The position numbers and the translations under genes were made by a program. The notes beneath the pieces are model-generated. The model searched no databases, was not told the DNA's origin, and saw only the letters and a program-made list of their open reading frames with translations. Below are positions 21,820 through 31,526 of a stretch of 64,000 nt of DNA, piece after piece. The stretch covers positions 372,001-436,000 of the forward strand of contig NZ_WUBS01000002.1 of NCBI RefSeq assembly GCF_010131535.1, in the 5' to 3' direction. Each line of letters begins with the position of its first letter. The stretch's first letter is position 1. Source of the stretch: Acerihabitans arboris (GTDB taxonomy: Bacteria > Pseudomonadota > Gammaproteobacteria > Enterobacterales > Enterobacteriaceae).

Positions 21820-22059
21820 ATGCGTATCGAAATTACCCTTGCTAAAGCGACACCGCTTCCCGCAGGCGCGCTTGAGGCATTGACCAAGGAATTCACGGCT
21901 CGGATTGATAAACAGTTCACCGACTCCCATGTCCAGGTGCGCTATGCGGGCGCCAACGGCATAAGCGTAATGGGAGGCAGTAAAGAAGATAAGGTGCTGA
22001 TCACCGATATCCTGCAAGAAACGTGGGAAAGCGCCGACGATTGGTTTGACTCTCAATAA
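21820..22059 (+). CDS. dinI: DinI, SOS modulator of RecA
   Basis: Small acidic protein that binds the RecA filament and tunes LexA and UmuD cleavage. 79 aa from MRIEITLAKATPLP; an earlier ATG at 21808 would add MRKN. The C-terminal helix ILQETWESADDWF is the RecA-contacting signature. The LexA box just upstream shows SOS control. The 21820 start is chosen by homology; the ribosome site is weak for both options. Confidence 0.93.
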   Translation: MRIEITLAKATPLPAGALEALTKEFTARIDKQFTDSHVQVRYAGANGISVMGGSKEDKVLITDILQETWESADDWFDSQ

Positions 22060-22082
22060 TAAGAAGTTTGTACTGTCGCTTC

Positions 22083-22106
22083 GCCGGGATTTATCCCGGC
22101 TTTTTT
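22083..22106 (+). terminator. intrinsic terminator of dinI
   Basis: Stem GCCGGGAT/ATCCCGGC with a two-base centre (TT), followed by six T. It starts 23 bases past the dinI stop. Confidence 0.88.
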
Positions 22107-22238
22107 ATGCCAAAAACCCTGTTAAGCCGGACCTTTTGCCGAAAATATGCGCCCGCCCTATTGGCAAAAGCATTTTTCTGGGCTGTAATCACCCCAGGCA
22201 GCGCATACCGCAACAGCCGTCCCGGGGAGAAAGCCCAT

Positions 22239-22508
22239 ATGATTGCCAATAAACCTGAAGAAGCAATGACGTTCGGCGAACTGCTGGCGTTAATCGGTGA
22301 ACAGCAGCGCAGGCTTAACGTGCTGGAGATCGCTTTCTCCTACCTGTCTTTCAGCCTGGATGAAAAGGCCAACCAGCTGCTCGTCCATAACCTGATGCTG
22401 GAATCACAGAACCAAAACCGCGACGCCATCATGCAAAAATACTTCGCCCAGCTGGCCGAAGAGCTGGCCAAGCGCATCGGCCCGGTCATTCCTCCCGCCG
22501 CGTCTTAG
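22239..22508 (+). CDS. small helical protein, possibly IraP-like
   Basis: 89 aa from the ATG at 22239, with GGGGAGA at 22224-22230 as ribosome site. A longer in-frame reading from 22068 runs through the dinI terminator and is unlikely. The protein is almost wholly helical, with heptad-like segments (EQQRRLNVLEIAFSYLSF, ESQNQNRDAIMQKYFAQL). The LxxLIGEQQRRLNVLE pattern recalls the anti-adaptor IraP, which stabilises sigma-S, but the similarity is weak and the function is not assigned. Confidence 0.7.
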   Translation: MIANKPEEAMTFGELLALIGEQQRRLNVLEIAFSYLSFSLDEKANQLLVHNLMLESQNQNRDAIMQKYFAQLAEELAKRIGPVIPPAAS

Positions 22509-22727
22509 CCGGCATCCCCCTCATCCTCTGACGATGACGATTGCGTCGGCGCCGGCCTTCAATTCTGATTATTCCTTTTACTGATTATTGCAAAAGTTAA
22601 AAAAAATCGTTCAATTAGCAAAAAAAGTGACAAACAAGGGTATACTTAAACAGCTCGCTAAAAAGGAGCCGCATTTAGCCTCAAAGACACTCTTTATTTT
22701 TATTTAACGAGTCAGAAAGGGGTATTT

Positions 22728-22982
22728 ATGGACAGAAAAAACGAGATTATACATACCCACCCGTTGGTCGGCTGGGACATCAGCACCGTAGACGCTTACA
22801 ACGCCATGATGATCCGCCTGCACTACATCAATTCCACCAGCCAGGCCGCCGAAGACGCGGAAGTGGACAGGACCTTATGGCTGACCACCGACGTTGCGAA
22901 ACAGTTAATTTCTATCCTGGAAGCGGGCATCGCCAAAATCGAATCGACGGAATATCAGGATCTTGATCACCGTAAGCATTAA
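22728..22982 (+). CDS. bssS: BssS, biofilm regulator
   Basis: 84 aa, the same length as E. coli BssS, with identical blocks THPLVGWDISTVD and LWLTTDVAKQLISILEAG. In E. coli BssS affects biofilm formation through indole and stress signalling; the mechanism is not settled. Ribosome site AAAGGGG. An AT-rich upstream region contains TATACT at 22641 as a possible -10. Confidence 0.95.
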   Translation: MDRKNEIIHTHPLVGWDISTVDAYNAMMIRLHYINSTSQAAEDAEVDRTLWLTTDVAKQLISILEAGIAKIESTEYQDLDHRKH

Positions 22983-23002
22983 TCTCGAACACTACCCCTC
23001 AG

Positions 23003-23034
23003 GCACCCGTTGCTTTGCACCGGGTGCTTTTTTT
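23003..23034 (+). terminator. intrinsic terminator of bssS
   Basis: Stem GCACCCG/CGGGTGC with an 11-base loop, then seven T, 20 bases after bssS. Confidence 0.88.
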
Positions 23035-23146
23035 ATTATGCTGGCGGCATGTTTCCGCCAGATGACAATGCCCTCCCTATGTCCGGACCTTTTTACCCGC
23101 TTCCTCCACCCATCGGTTTGAACGGGGCCCAGCAGGAAAAATGAGC

Positions 23147-24265
23147 ATGGTATACGATCTGATTATTATCGGCAGCGGCTCCGTCGGCTCCGCCGCAGGT
23201 TTCTACGCTACCGAAGCCGGCCTCAACGTATTGATGATTGACGCCGCGTTTCCACCTCATCATGCTGGCAGCCATCATGGCGATACCAGGATCATCCGGC
23301 ATGCCTATGGCGAAGGTGAAAAATATGTCCCCATGGTGCTGCGGGCGCAGACGCTGTGGGAAGAACTGGCGGTTCGGAGCGGCACGCCATTATTCCACCG
23401 CAGCGGCGTCCTCAATCTTGGACCGCGCCAGGCGGATTTTATCAAACGCGCCATCGGCAGCGTGCAGGCCTATAGCCTGCCCTGTGAAATGCTCAATGCC
23501 GCCCAGGTTAACGCCCGCTGGCCGGAATTTAGCCTGCCGGACGATTATCTGGGGGTGTTTGAATCCCGGGCGGGTTACCTGAAGTCGGAACTGGCGGTGG
23601 GCACCTACATCCGCCTGGCCGAGCAGGCCGGCTGCGCCCAGCTGTTCAACTGCGGCGTCACCGATATAAGCCGCCAGTCCACGGCGTTCGACGTCACCAC
23701 CGTGGAAGGCAGCCATTACCAGGCGCGTAAACTGCTGGTCTCGGCCGGCACCTGGGTAAAAACATTGCTGCCGTCGCTGCCGGTGCGTCCGGTGCGCAAG
23801 GTGTTTTCCTGGCACCAGGCCGACGGCCGTTTCAGCGAGGATAACCATTTCCCGGCCTTTACCGCGTTAACCCCGGACGGCGGCCAATATTATGGTTTCC
23901 CGGCCATAAAAAATGAACTCAAGGTGGGCAGGCACGACGGCGGCCAGCCGATCGGCGAGCCGGGGCAACGCACGCCGTTCGGCAGTTATGCCGCGGACGG
24001 GAATGAAACCTTTGGGTTCCTGAGGCATTTTTTGCCCGGGGTGGGCGTTTGCCTGTCCGGCCAAGCCTGTACCTATGATCTCTCGCCGGACGAGGATTTT
24101 ATTATCGATACCCTGCCCGGCAATGATGACATGCTGATCGTCAGCGGCCTGAGCGGCCATGGTTTTAAATTTGCCAGCGTGCTGGGCGAGATCGCCGCCG
24201 GTTTTGCCGCCGGACGCGAAAGCGACTTTGATCTGTCGCCATTCCGGCTGCGGCGTTTCGGGTAA
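23147..24265 (+). CDS. solA: SolA, N-methyl-L-tryptophan oxidase
   Basis: Flavoenzyme of the monomeric sarcosine oxidase family that demethylates N-methyl amino acids. 372 aa, as in E. coli. FAD-binding [13 protein letters not shown] at the N-terminus, [17 protein letters not shown], and the covalent-flavin cysteine in [15 protein letters not shown]. An ATG six bases earlier gives MSMVYD, but AGGA is nine bases from 23147 and only three from the earlier ATG. Convergent with trhO. Confidence 0.95.
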   Translation: MVYDLIIIGSGSVGSAAGFYATEAGLNVLMIDAAFPPHHAGSHHGDTRIIRHAYGEGEKYVPMVLRAQTLWEELAVRSGTPLFHRSGVLNLGPRQADFIKRAIGSVQAYSLPCEMLNAAQVNARWPEFSLPDDYLGVFESRAGYLKSELAVGTYIRLAEQAGCAQLFNCGVTDISRQSTAFDVTTVEGSHYQARKLLVSAGTWVKTLLPSLPVRPVRKVFSWHQADGRFSEDNHFPAFTALTPDGGQYYGFPAIKNELKVGRHDGGQPIGEPGQRTPFGSYAADGNETFGFLRHFLPGVGVCLSGQACTYDLSPDEDFIIDTLPGNDDMLIVSGLSGHGFKFASVLGEIAAGFAAGRESDFDLSPFRLRRFG

Positions 24266-24335
24266 CGGCTTGCCGCCCGTCATGGGCGGGAGTCAGGGCG
24301 TATTTCCCCCTGTGCCGCAGGCCGCCGCCCCGGGC

Positions 24336-25400
24336 TTATTGGCCGCCGCTTTCCTCAGGCCGATCCCCCGGCCGGGTTAACGATAAGCGCTGCCGCGATT
24401 TATTAAAAATCTTCATGCCGTTTTCACGGCCCGCCCGCCGCGCGCGCTGCTCGTCCAGCGGCAGCGCCAGTTCGTCCCGGCAGATATCGCTGCAGCATCC
24501 CCGGTATTTCTCCGCGCAGGCCGGGCACTGGATAAACAGCAGATGGCATCCCTGGTTCAGGCAGTTGACATGGGTATCGCAAGGCTGGCCGCATTGATGG
24601 CAATGCGCTATCACATCGGGGGTAATGCGCTCGCCGAGGCGCTCGTCGAACACAAAATTCTTGCCGGTAAACTTCAGCGGTAATCCCTGCTCCCTGGCCC
24701 GCCGGGCATATTCGATAATGCCGCCTTCCACATGGTAAACATGTTCAAAACCATGATGCAGCATGTAGGCGCTGGCCTTTTCGCAACGAATGCCGCCGGT
24801 ACAGTACATGACGATATTTTTGTCTTTGTCTTTATCCAACATCTCGACCGCCATCGGCAACTGCTCGCGGAAGGTATCCGAGGGAATCTCGATGGCGTGG
24901 TCGAAATGACCGACCTCATATTCATAGTGATTGCGCATGTCGACGAATAACGTCCGGGGATCGTCGGCCATGGCGTTGACCTGTTCGGCGGTAAGATAGC
25001 GACCGACGTTGGACGGATCGAAAGTGGGATCGCTGATGCCGTCGGCGACGATGCGTTCCCGCACCTTCATGCGCAGCACCCAGAAGGATTTGCCGTCGTC
25101 ATCCAGGGCGATATTCAGCCGCAGTCCGTCCAGGGACGCATCGGCGGCATACAGGGCGGATTTGAAGGCGGCGAAACGGTTTTTCGGCACGCTGACCTGG
25201 GCGTTAATCCCTTCGCCGGCAATATAGACCCGGCCGAAAACACGCAGGGCCCGCATCGTCTTATAGAGTCCATCACGAAAAGCCTGCGGCTCCACGATGC
25301 GGAAATATTTGTAGAATGAAAGGGTAACGCGCGGCTCGGTCTCGGCCAGCATCAGCGCCCTGAGCTCGTCGTTCGAAACACGGTTATGTAACACTGGCAT
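24336..25400 (-). CDS. trhO: TrhO, tRNA uridine-34 hydroxylase
   Basis: Oxygen-dependent hydroxylase that forms ho5U34 in tRNA (formerly YceA). 354 aa. N-terminal UPF0176 domain, then a rhodanese domain with catalytic Cys in [11 protein letters not shown], and a C-terminal cysteine-rich metal-like segment ([14 protein letters not shown]). The start at 25400 ([11 protein letters not shown]) has AGGAACG upstream; a longer frame from 25433 is not supported. Confidence 0.95.
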   Translation of the reverse strand: MPVLHNRVSNDELRALMLAETEPRVTLSFYKYFRIVEPQAFRDGLYKTMRALRVFGRVYIAGEGINAQVSVPKNRFAAFKSALYAADASLDGLRLNIALDDDGKSFWVLRMKVRERIVADGISDPTFDPSNVGRYLTAEQVNAMADDPRTLFVDMRNHYEYEVGHFDHAIEIPSDTFREQLPMAVEMLDKDKDKNIVMYCTGGIRCEKASAYMLHHGFEHVYHVEGGIIEYARRAREQGLPLKFTGKNFVFDERLGERITPDVIAHCHQCGQPCDTHVNCLNQGCHLLFIQCPACAEKYRGCCSDICRDELALPLDEQRARRAGRENGMKIFNKSRQRLSLTRPGDRPEESGGQ

Positions 25401-25563
25401 GTGGTACGTTCCTGTTGCAGGTGAAAAAAGCATTTATAGTGGGTTTGCGAGCAAATTAACTTGCTAACGTTAGATCATACCATGGTTACGACTTGACGAA
25501 TTGTCGTTATGACTAACAATGTTAATCAGATGTTTATGATGGTTATTACTTTGAGGCAATGTG

Positions 25564-26661
25564 ATGAGTCAGCTTTTTACGCGTTATGCCATCGGACAGC
25601 TCCCCCTGGACAACCGCATCGTTATCGCGCCGATGTGTCAATATTCCGCCGACGAAGGCAAAGCCACCTCCTGGCACCAGATCCATCTGGGACACCTGGC
25701 GCTGTCCGGCGCGTCCCTGCTGATTGTGGAGGCCACCGCCGTCGCCCCCGAGGGACGGATATCGCCGCGCGATCTCGGCCTGTGGGACGACGGGACCGAG
25801 CAGGCGCTGGCGGAGGTGGTGAAGACCATCCGGGAACATTCGTCCATAGCGTTGGGCATCCAGCTGGCCCACGCCGGGCGCAAGGCGTCGACCCGGGTTC
25901 CCTGGGAAGGCGGGAACAACATCCCGCCCAACGAGGGCGGCTGGCAAACGCTGGCGCCTTCCGCCGCGGCGTTCGCGGCGTCCGATCATGTGCCGCAGGC
26001 CATGACGGGCGAGCAAATCGAACGCTTGAAAGCCGATTTTGTCGCCTCGGCCAAACGCGCGCAGCGTATCGGCTTCAACCTGATTGAGCTGCATGCGGCG
26101 CATGGTTATCTGCTACACCAATTCCTCTCGCCGCTGGCCAACCAGCGTACCGATCAATACGGCGGCAGCCTGGAGAACCGGATGCGCCTGGCGCTGGAGG
26201 TTTTCCAGGCGGTGCGCGAGGCGGTTTCAGCCGATATCCCGGTGGGCGTGCGCATTTCCGGCTCCGACTGGGTGGACGGCGGCTGGGATATTAAGCAATC
26301 CATCGCGTTGGGTAAGGCGCTGCAAGCCCTGGGCTGCGATTATATTCATGTCTCCAGCGGCGGCCTGTCGCAACAGCAGAAAATCCCGGTCGGACCCGGC
26401 TATCAGGTGCCGTTTGCCCGGCAGATCAAGGAAGCCACCGGCCTTAATACCATCGCCGTCGGCCTGATTACCGAACCCGAACAGGCGGAAGCCATCGTCG
26501 CCACCGGCGAGGCGGATATGATTGCCCTGGCGCGCGCGGTGCTCTACGATCCGCGCTGGCCGTGGCATGCGGCGGCAAAATTAGGCGCCAAGGTCAACGG
26601 CCCGAAACAATACTGGCGCTGCGAGCCGCACGCGGTGAAGGATTTGTTTAACAAAGTATAA
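25564..26661 (+). CDS. namA: Old Yellow Enzyme family NADPH dehydrogenase (YqjM/NamA type)
   Basis: FMN-dependent ene-reductase of the classical-like YqjM/xenobiotic reductase branch; reduces activated C=C bonds and detoxifies electrophiles. 365 aa. Hallmarks: APMCQYSA with the redox-tuning Cys near the N-terminus, QLAHAGRKAS, HAAHGYLLHQFLSPLANQR and GLITEPEQAE. GAGG lies seven bases before the ATG. It sits where E. coli has yceI/yceJ, so this is a local replacement. The symbol is by family; the substrate is unknown. Confidence 0.88.
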   Translation: MSQLFTRYAIGQLPLDNRIVIAPMCQYSADEGKATSWHQIHLGHLALSGASLLIVEATAVAPEGRISPRDLGLWDDGTEQALAEVVKTIREHSSIALGIQLAHAGRKASTRVPWEGGNNIPPNEGGWQTLAPSAAAFAASDHVPQAMTGEQIERLKADFVASAKRAQRIGFNLIELHAAHGYLLHQFLSPLANQRTDQYGGSLENRMRLALEVFQAVREAVSADIPVGVRISGSDWVDGGWDIKQSIALGKALQALGCDYIHVSSGGLSQQQKIPVGPGYQVPFARQIKEATGLNTIAVGLITEPEQAEAIVATGEADMIALARAVLYDPRWPWHAAAKLGAKVNGPKQYWRCEPHAVKDLFNKV

Positions 26662-26831
26662 ACCCCGCCTCGGCTTTAATGATGACGCGCCCGCTGAAGA
26701 AGATTTCGCGTTTTTTAGTGGGCGATTTATTTCCCCTTTTTGGAAAAGATGCCAGAATAAAATGTAGTGATGGCAGAAATATCGTCTTTGGCCGGTAATT
26801 CCGCCTTTTACACCTAATATGCCGAGATCAC

Positions 26832-27752
26832 ATGACACATATTCCAACTTTTAACCGCTCTTTGTTGCATCCTCGTTTTTGGTTTACCTGGATTGGCATC
26901 GGTCTGTTATACCTTGTGGTATTGTTGCCTTATCCTTTGCTCTATCGTCTCGGCACCAGCCTGGGACGGGTGTCGATGCACTTTCTCAAGCATCGCGTCC
27001 ATATTGCCAGGCGCAACCTGGAGCTGTGTTTCCCCAACCTCTCAAGCGCTGAAAGAGAAGCGCTGCTCGTCAAAAATTTTGAATCAGTGGGCATGGGCCT
27101 ATTTGAAACCGGCATGGGATGGTTCTGGCCCGACTGGCGCGTCAGACGCTTGTTTAACGTGTCGGGGCTGGAAAACATTGATCTTGCCCGCCGCAACCAA
27201 AAAGGGGTGTTGCTGATCGGCCTGCACTTTTTGTCCCTGGAACTGGGCGCGCGGATATTCGGCATTCATAATCCCGGCATCGGGGTATATCGGCCAAACG
27301 ATAACCGGCTGCTCGACTGGCTGCAGACCTGGGGACGCATGCGTTCCAATAAATCGATGCTGGACCGCTCGGATATCAAGGGCATGATCCGCGCCCTGAA
27401 ACACGGCGAGATTATCTGGTACGCGCCGGATCATGATTACGGCCCGAAAAGCAGCGTCTTCGCGCCGCTGTTTGCCATCGAGCACGCGGCGACCACCTCA
27501 GGCACCCATTTATTGGTCCGACTGGCCAAACCGGCGGTTATCCCCTTTGTGCCGCGGCGTTTACCGAACGGCAAGGGCTATGAAATGATTATCCTGCCGG
27601 ATGAAGGCGCCCTGCCGCTGGACAGCGACGTGGCCACGGCCACCTATATGAACAAGGTGCTTGAGCAGGCCATCCTCTTGGCTCCCGATCAGTATATGTG
27701 GCTGCACCGGCGGTTTAAAACCCGCCCGCCTGGCGAACCGTCGTTATATTGA
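26832..27752 (+). CDS. lpxL: LpxL, Kdo2-lipid A lauroyltransferase
   Basis: Inner-membrane acyltransferase that adds the secondary lauroyl chain to Kdo2-lipid IVA. 306 aa, as in E. coli HtrB/LpxL. One N-terminal membrane segment (about 19-38), catalytic H-x4-E in [12 protein letters not shown], then YRPNDN and [13 protein letters not shown]. The ending [10 protein letters not shown] is typical. LpxP is the close alternative, but the order lpxL-mdtG matches E. coli lpxL. Confidence 0.94.
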   Translation: MTHIPTFNRSLLHPRFWFTWIGIGLLYLVVLLPYPLLYRLGTSLGRVSMHFLKHRVHIARRNLELCFPNLSSAEREALLVKNFESVGMGLFETGMGWFWPDWRVRRLFNVSGLENIDLARRNQKGVLLIGLHFLSLELGARIFGIHNPGIGVYRPNDNRLLDWLQTWGRMRSNKSMLDRSDIKGMIRALKHGEIIWYAPDHDYGPKSSVFAPLFAIEHAATTSGTHLLVRLAKPAVIPFVPRRLPNGKGYEMIILPDEGALPLDSDVATATYMNKVLEQAILLAPDQYMWLHRRFKTRPPGEPSLY

Positions 27753-27764
27753 TGCCCCGCGGGT

Positions 27765-27793
27765 GGCGCCCGGCGAGGCGCCCGTATTTTTTT
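27765..27793 (+). terminator. probable terminator of lpxL
   Basis: Stem GGCGCC, loop CGGCGA, stem GGCGCC, then CGTATTTTTTT, starting 12 bases after lpxL. The short stem is extended by GC-rich flanks. Confidence 0.65.
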
Positions 27794-27995
27794 GCCGTCA
27801 GGCCGTTTTCCTGCGTTAAAACACGCCGTGAGCCGCTTTGGAAGGGGTAATGGAGTGGTGCAAATTATGCCCCATAAATTGCCCCGCGCCCCATTTAGGC
27901 GCATAATTACCCGTACTTCTGCTTAATTTCCGGCGAGAACGCCTTTGTGCCCTGTCAAATTACCTGACCGCCGTTACCTTTCTTATTAGGATGTT

Positions 27996-29222
27996 ATGAC
28001 GTCGGTACCGGAACCCATCAACTGGAAACGTAATCTGTATATTGCCTGGCTCGGCTGTTTTCTCACCGGCGCGGCCTTTAGCCTGATTATGCCCTTTTTG
28101 CCGCTCTACGTTGAATTGCTCGGCGTCACCGATGCCAGGGAACTGAATATCTGGTCGGGCGCGGTATTCAGCATTACCTTCCTGTTTTCGGCCATCGCTT
28201 CGCCGTTCTGGGGCGCGCTGGCGGACCGCCGGGGCCGTAAACTGATGTTGCTGCGTTCGGCGCTGGGCATGGCCATCGTGATGGCGCTGATGGGGATGGC
28301 GCAGAATGTCTGGCAGTTTTTGGTCCTGCGCGCGTTGCTAGGCCTGTTGGGCGGTTTTGTCCCGAACGCCAACGCCCTGATCGCCACCCAGGTGCCGCGT
28401 AATAAAAGCGGGTGGGCCCTGGGCACGCTGTCCACCGGCGCCGTCAGCGGCGCGCTGATTGGTCCGTTGATAGGCGGCCTGCTGGCGGACCGGTATGGCC
28501 TGCGGCTGGTTTTCTTTATCACCGCCCTGGTGCTGTTTATCTGCTTTGTGACCACCCTGGTATATGTCGAGGAACGGTTCACGCCGGTGCTGAAAAAAGA
28601 CATGCTGTCCGGGCGGCAGGTGTTCGCGTCGCTGAAAAAACCCCGCCTGGTGCTCAGCCTGTTTGTTACCACCATGATTATCCAGGTGGCGACAGGGTCC
28701 ATCGCCCCGATATTGACGCTGTATGTCCGCGAACTGGCGGGCAATATTCAGAACCTGGCGTTTGTCAGCGGGATGATTGCGGCGGTGCCGGGCGTGGCGG
28801 CGCTTATCAGCGCGCCAAGGCTGGGGCGCCTGGGGGACCGGATCGGGCCGGAACGGATTTTAATCGCCATGCTCGGACTGTCGATAGTGCTGCTGATCCC
28901 GATGGCGTTTGTCCAATCTCCCTGGCAGTTGGGCATCCTGCGCTTTTTATTGGGAGCGACCGACGGCGCCCTGCTGCCGGCGGTGCAAACCCTGCTTATC
29001 TATAACTGCACCAATCAGGTGGCCGGCCGGATATTCAGCTACAACCAGTCTTTTCGCGATGTGGGCAACGTGAGCGGCCCATTGATTGGCGCCGTGGTCT
29101 CCGCCAGTTACGGCTACCGCGCGGTGTTCTGCGTCACCGCGCTGGTGGTGTTGGCCAACGTGGTCTATTCATGGTGGAGCCTACAGTACGGCGCGGCCCG
29201 GATACGGCTTCCCGGCGAATAA
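27996..29222 (+). CDS. mdtG: MdtG, MFS multidrug transporter
   Basis: Twelve-helix major facilitator superfamily drug/proton antiporter; in E. coli it gives mild resistance to deoxycholate and fosfomycin. 408 aa, the same as E. coli. Motif-A-like loop [19 protein letters not shown] after helix 2, and GPLIGG in helix 5. Ribosome site AGGATGTT before the ATG. Follows lpxL as in E. coli. Confidence 0.93.
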   Translation: MTSVPEPINWKRNLYIAWLGCFLTGAAFSLIMPFLPLYVELLGVTDARELNIWSGAVFSITFLFSAIASPFWGALADRRGRKLMLLRSALGMAIVMALMGMAQNVWQFLVLRALLGLLGGFVPNANALIATQVPRNKSGWALGTLSTGAVSGALIGPLIGGLLADRYGLRLVFFITALVLFICFVTTLVYVEERFTPVLKKDMLSGRQVFASLKKPRLVLSLFVTTMIIQVATGSIAPILTLYVRELAGNIQNLAFVSGMIAAVPGVAALISAPRLGRLGDRIGPERILIAMLGLSIVLLIPMAFVQSPWQLGILRFLLGATDGALLPAVQTLLIYNCTNQVAGRIFSYNQSFRDVGNVSGPLIGAVVSASYGYRAVFCVTALVVLANVVYSWWSLQYGAARIRLPGE

Positions 29223-29244
29223 TGCCCGGCCGCGCCGCCCACGC

Positions 29245-29664
29245 TTATTTTGCCGGCGCCGGCGGGGTGTCCGTGTTCGGGTTATGTCCCTTGTCCATCG
29301 GATGCTCGGGAACCCGCTCTACCGATACCCGCACCCGGTAATGACCGCCAGCGGTCGCGGGCAGGATGCTGTTAAGCTTTTGGATGGTCTCGGCGGGGTT
29401 ATCGGTTTGCACCGACGCACAGAATAATTCGCCGCCATGGCAGGAACCCGGCTCAGGGTGCGGCGGCAGCATCATCGGCCGGCCCTGGGGCGGGAAGAAC
29501 ATCGGCATCGGGTTGCCCGCTCCCGGCCCTTCCTGCTGTTGTTCGATGGTAGCATGGTCCGGGGCCGCCGGCGCGGCCAGGGCCGACAAACTCAGCGCCG
29601 CGGCAAAGGCGCAGGATAATCCCGGCAACGCCGCGTTTAACAATGATATACGGTTGAAAGTCAT
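29245..29664 (-). CDS. secreted protein of unknown function, proline-rich
   Basis: 139 aa with a Sec signal peptide (about 1-31, ending ALSALAAPAAP). A low-complexity Pro/Met-rich stretch (MPMFFPPQGRPMMLPPHP) is followed by a small domain with two cysteines (CHGGELFC) that may form a disulfide. The ribosome site AAGGAG is strong, which supports a real gene. I do not recognise the family. Convergent with mdtG. Confidence 0.7.
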   Translation of the reverse strand: MTFNRISLLNAALPGLSCAFAAALSLSALAAPAAPDHATIEQQQEGPGAGNPMPMFFPPQGRPMMLPPHPEPGSCHGGELFCASVQTDNPAETIQKLNSILPATAGGHYRVRVSVERVPEHPMDKGHNPNTDTPPAPAK

Positions 29665-29979
29665 GCTGATTCTCCTTTGATCGGTTTAAGCTGTTACTGT
29701 AGCGCGTACCGTCGCAACGCAACGCCCCCGCCGGCCCTTTTTGCTAAACCTTTACCCGTTCTTCCCATCTCCCTTGCAGTGATTAACAACCGGTTACCAC
29801 CGTTAGTTACGTTTCACAAAATCCGCCCCCGGCCCGACTTTTTTCCGTGCGTTTGATGCCAGCCGCAGATTCAGCGGCATTCTGACTTGAAAGTTTCCAG
29901 ACTCCGACAACAATTACTGTGAGGCCCATACAGGGCAAGGCGCCAGCAACATCACCCCCATGATTACAGGAGAGCCATA
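29665..29979. other. intergenic region between divergent genes
   Basis: Contains the start regions of the minus-strand secreted protein and of plus-strand msyB. No terminator, repeat or clear promoter could be assigned. Confidence 0.5.
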
Positions 29980-30360
29980 ATGAGCATGTACGCAACGTTG
30001 GAAGAAGCCATAGATATGGCGCGGGAAGAGTTTATAGAGTCTTCCCGCGAAAACAGCCACGACGATGAAGACCCTGCGGTACATCAGTTCAGCCTGCAAA
30101 AATATATCATGCAGGATGGCGAAATCATGTGGGAAGCCGAGTTTATGGCCGACGAAAATGAAGCCGCCGACGCCCTGCCGTTTCGCACCGGCGAAGCCGC
30201 CCAGGCGATTTTTGACGGCGACTTCGACGAAACGGAACTGCGCGCCGAGTGGCTGGAGGAGAATACCCTGCATGAATGGGATGAAGGGGAGTATCAATAT
30301 GAGCCGTCGCTGGACACCGAAGAGGGCCAAGCCGCCGCGGATGAATGGGAGGAGCGTTAA
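29980..30360 (+). CDS. msyB: MsyB, acidic protein
   Basis: 126 aa, strongly acidic; E. coli MsyB (124 aa) was found as a suppressor that restores growth and export in secretion mutants and is stress-induced. Shared blocks MYATLEEAID and ENTLHEWDEGE, with the C-terminus AAADEWEER. Ribosome site AGGAGAG. Convergent with yceK. Confidence 0.94.
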   Translation: MSMYATLEEAIDMAREEFIESSRENSHDDEDPAVHQFSLQKYIMQDGEIMWEAEFMADENEAADALPFRTGEAAQAIFDGDFDETELRAEWLEENTLHEWDEGEYQYEPSLDTEEGQAAADEWEER

Positions 30361-30366
30361 ACAGGA

Positions 30367-30410
30367 CCGGCCGGGGCGAAACGAACGCTCACGGGCAGCG
30401 CCCCGGCCGG
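30367..30410. terminator. inverted repeat between convergent msyB and yceK
   Basis: Perfect 12-base arms (30367-30378 and 30399-30410, CCGGCCGGGGCG and its complement) around a 20-base loop. Lies 6 bases after msyB and 23 bases after the yceK stop. No T-run follows on either side, so intrinsic termination is doubtful; it may protect 3' ends from exonucleases. Confidence 0.5.
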
Positions 30411-30433
30411 GAAATCAACCGCGCACCTTGACC

Positions 30434-30664
30434 CTAGCGGTAGGGTCCATGCCGCATATCCACCGGCAACAATATCGTATCCACCACCATCGACATCGGC
30501 AAATCGATGATGGTGATATATTTCCAGGGGGTATCGCGCAAATCCCACTGCACGCCGGGGTAATATTGATTGCCATGCCCCTGCCCCGGGAAAGTACGGC
30601 TGATGATACTGCCGCATCCGGTCAGCAGGAAAAGCGTCATGGCTATCAGGCTAATCCGAAGCAT
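30434..30664 (-). CDS. yceK: YceK family lipoprotein
   Basis: 76-aa lipoprotein with lipobox LTGC (about 12-15) followed by the family block GSIISRTFPGQGHGNQYYPG. The ATG at 30664 gives a proper signal peptide; an upstream ATG at 30706 adds 14 polar residues and is unlikely. Function unknown (DUF1375 family). In E. coli yceK also neighbours msyB. Confidence 0.93.
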   Translation of the reverse strand: MLRISLIAMTLFLLTGCGSIISRTFPGQGHGNQYYPGVQWDLRDTPWKYITIIDLPMSMVVDTILLPVDMRHGPYR

Positions 30665-30709
30665 ATGTGCGTTGTTATCCCAGTGTAACCGGCAAGGTTG
30701 TGGCAAACG

Positions 30710-31342
30710 TTACCCAGGCCGATGTGTAGCGGGCTGGGTGGACTTGTGTTTATCGCGGGCGTAGGAGACGGTCGCCAACAGGCAAAGACCGTAGCCGAAC
30801 AGCTCGCTGCCTTCCTCCACGGTGTTTTTTATCGCGCGCAGGTAATCTTCGTCCAGTAATGAACGCCAAAGCGCGCCTATCCCCATCAGCCGTGAGAAGA
30901 CCAGCACATTCAACAGTCCGGCGCACAGCAGCCCGTAGCTGGGATGCCTGAAATACCCCGCCAATCCCTGCAATGCCCGTTTGGCATCCGTGGCGGCAAA
31001 GATCAGGCAACCCAGCGCAATCATCGAGGCTACCCAGAACCACGACCCGTGGCGAATTTCGTCAAGGGCAAAATCCATTTCACGGATCAGCATACAGGCG
31101 AAAAAACCAGCGACCAACAGGCTGCTGGCGCGGAGCGCCGGGTTGCGCATCAGCCACAGATGCAACAGCACAATGGCTACCAGCACCAGCTCCTGGCCAA
31201 TTTCGGTCAGGGAGGATTCTTTTACGATATCATGCAGGAAATGCACGTCGATAAACAAAAAAGACGTAAAGGCCGACACCACTGCCGCATAGAAGACGAA
31301 GGCACCCAATTTTTTTAATATAAACAGCATATCATTTTGCAT
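30710..31342 (-). CDS. polytopic inner-membrane protein, unknown family
   Basis: 210 aa with about six hydrophobic segments (near 13-30, 47-65, 70-88, 101-118, 135-152 and 185-200) and a polar C-terminus. It carries charged residues in conserved-looking loops (REMDFALDEIRHGSW, VEEGSELFGYG) that could bind metal or protons. I cannot assign it. The ribosome site is weak; ATG at 31330 is an alternative. Confidence 0.65.
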   Translation of the reverse strand: MQNDMLFILKKLGAFVFYAAVVSAFTSFLFIDVHFLHDIVKESSLTEIGQELVLVAIVLLHLWLMRNPALRASSLLVAGFFACMLIREMDFALDEIRHGSWFWVASMIALGCLIFAATDAKRALQGLAGYFRHPSYGLLCAGLLNVLVFSRLMGIGALWRSLLDEDYLRAIKNTVEEGSELFGYGLCLLATVSYARDKHKSTQPATHRPG

Positions 31343-31483
31343 CAGGCAATCCGTTATTCTACAAAGGCCGAGATTTTAGCGGTGCGCCGGGCGCGCCGAG
31401 TGGCAAATAATGCTACCGCATCATATTTTTGTCATATTCGACTGAATGTTATAAGGCCTGGGATTAATCAGGGGATCGGGATT

Positions 31484-31507
31484 AAAAAAGCCGCCCCGGG
31501 GGGCGGC
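31484..31507 (-). terminator. intrinsic terminator of opgGH
   Basis: Minus strand: stem GCCGCCCC, centre CC, stem GGGGCGGC, then six T, 19 bases past the opgH stop. Confidence 0.92.
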
Positions 31508-31526
31508 TTACCTGCGAGCGTTGAAC

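Noticed and set aside
25464-25473. CTAACGTTAG palindrome between trhO and the Old Yellow Enzyme gene as a NemR-type operator
   Set aside because: Only ten bases, no match to a known operator that I can confirm, and no adjacent regulator gene.
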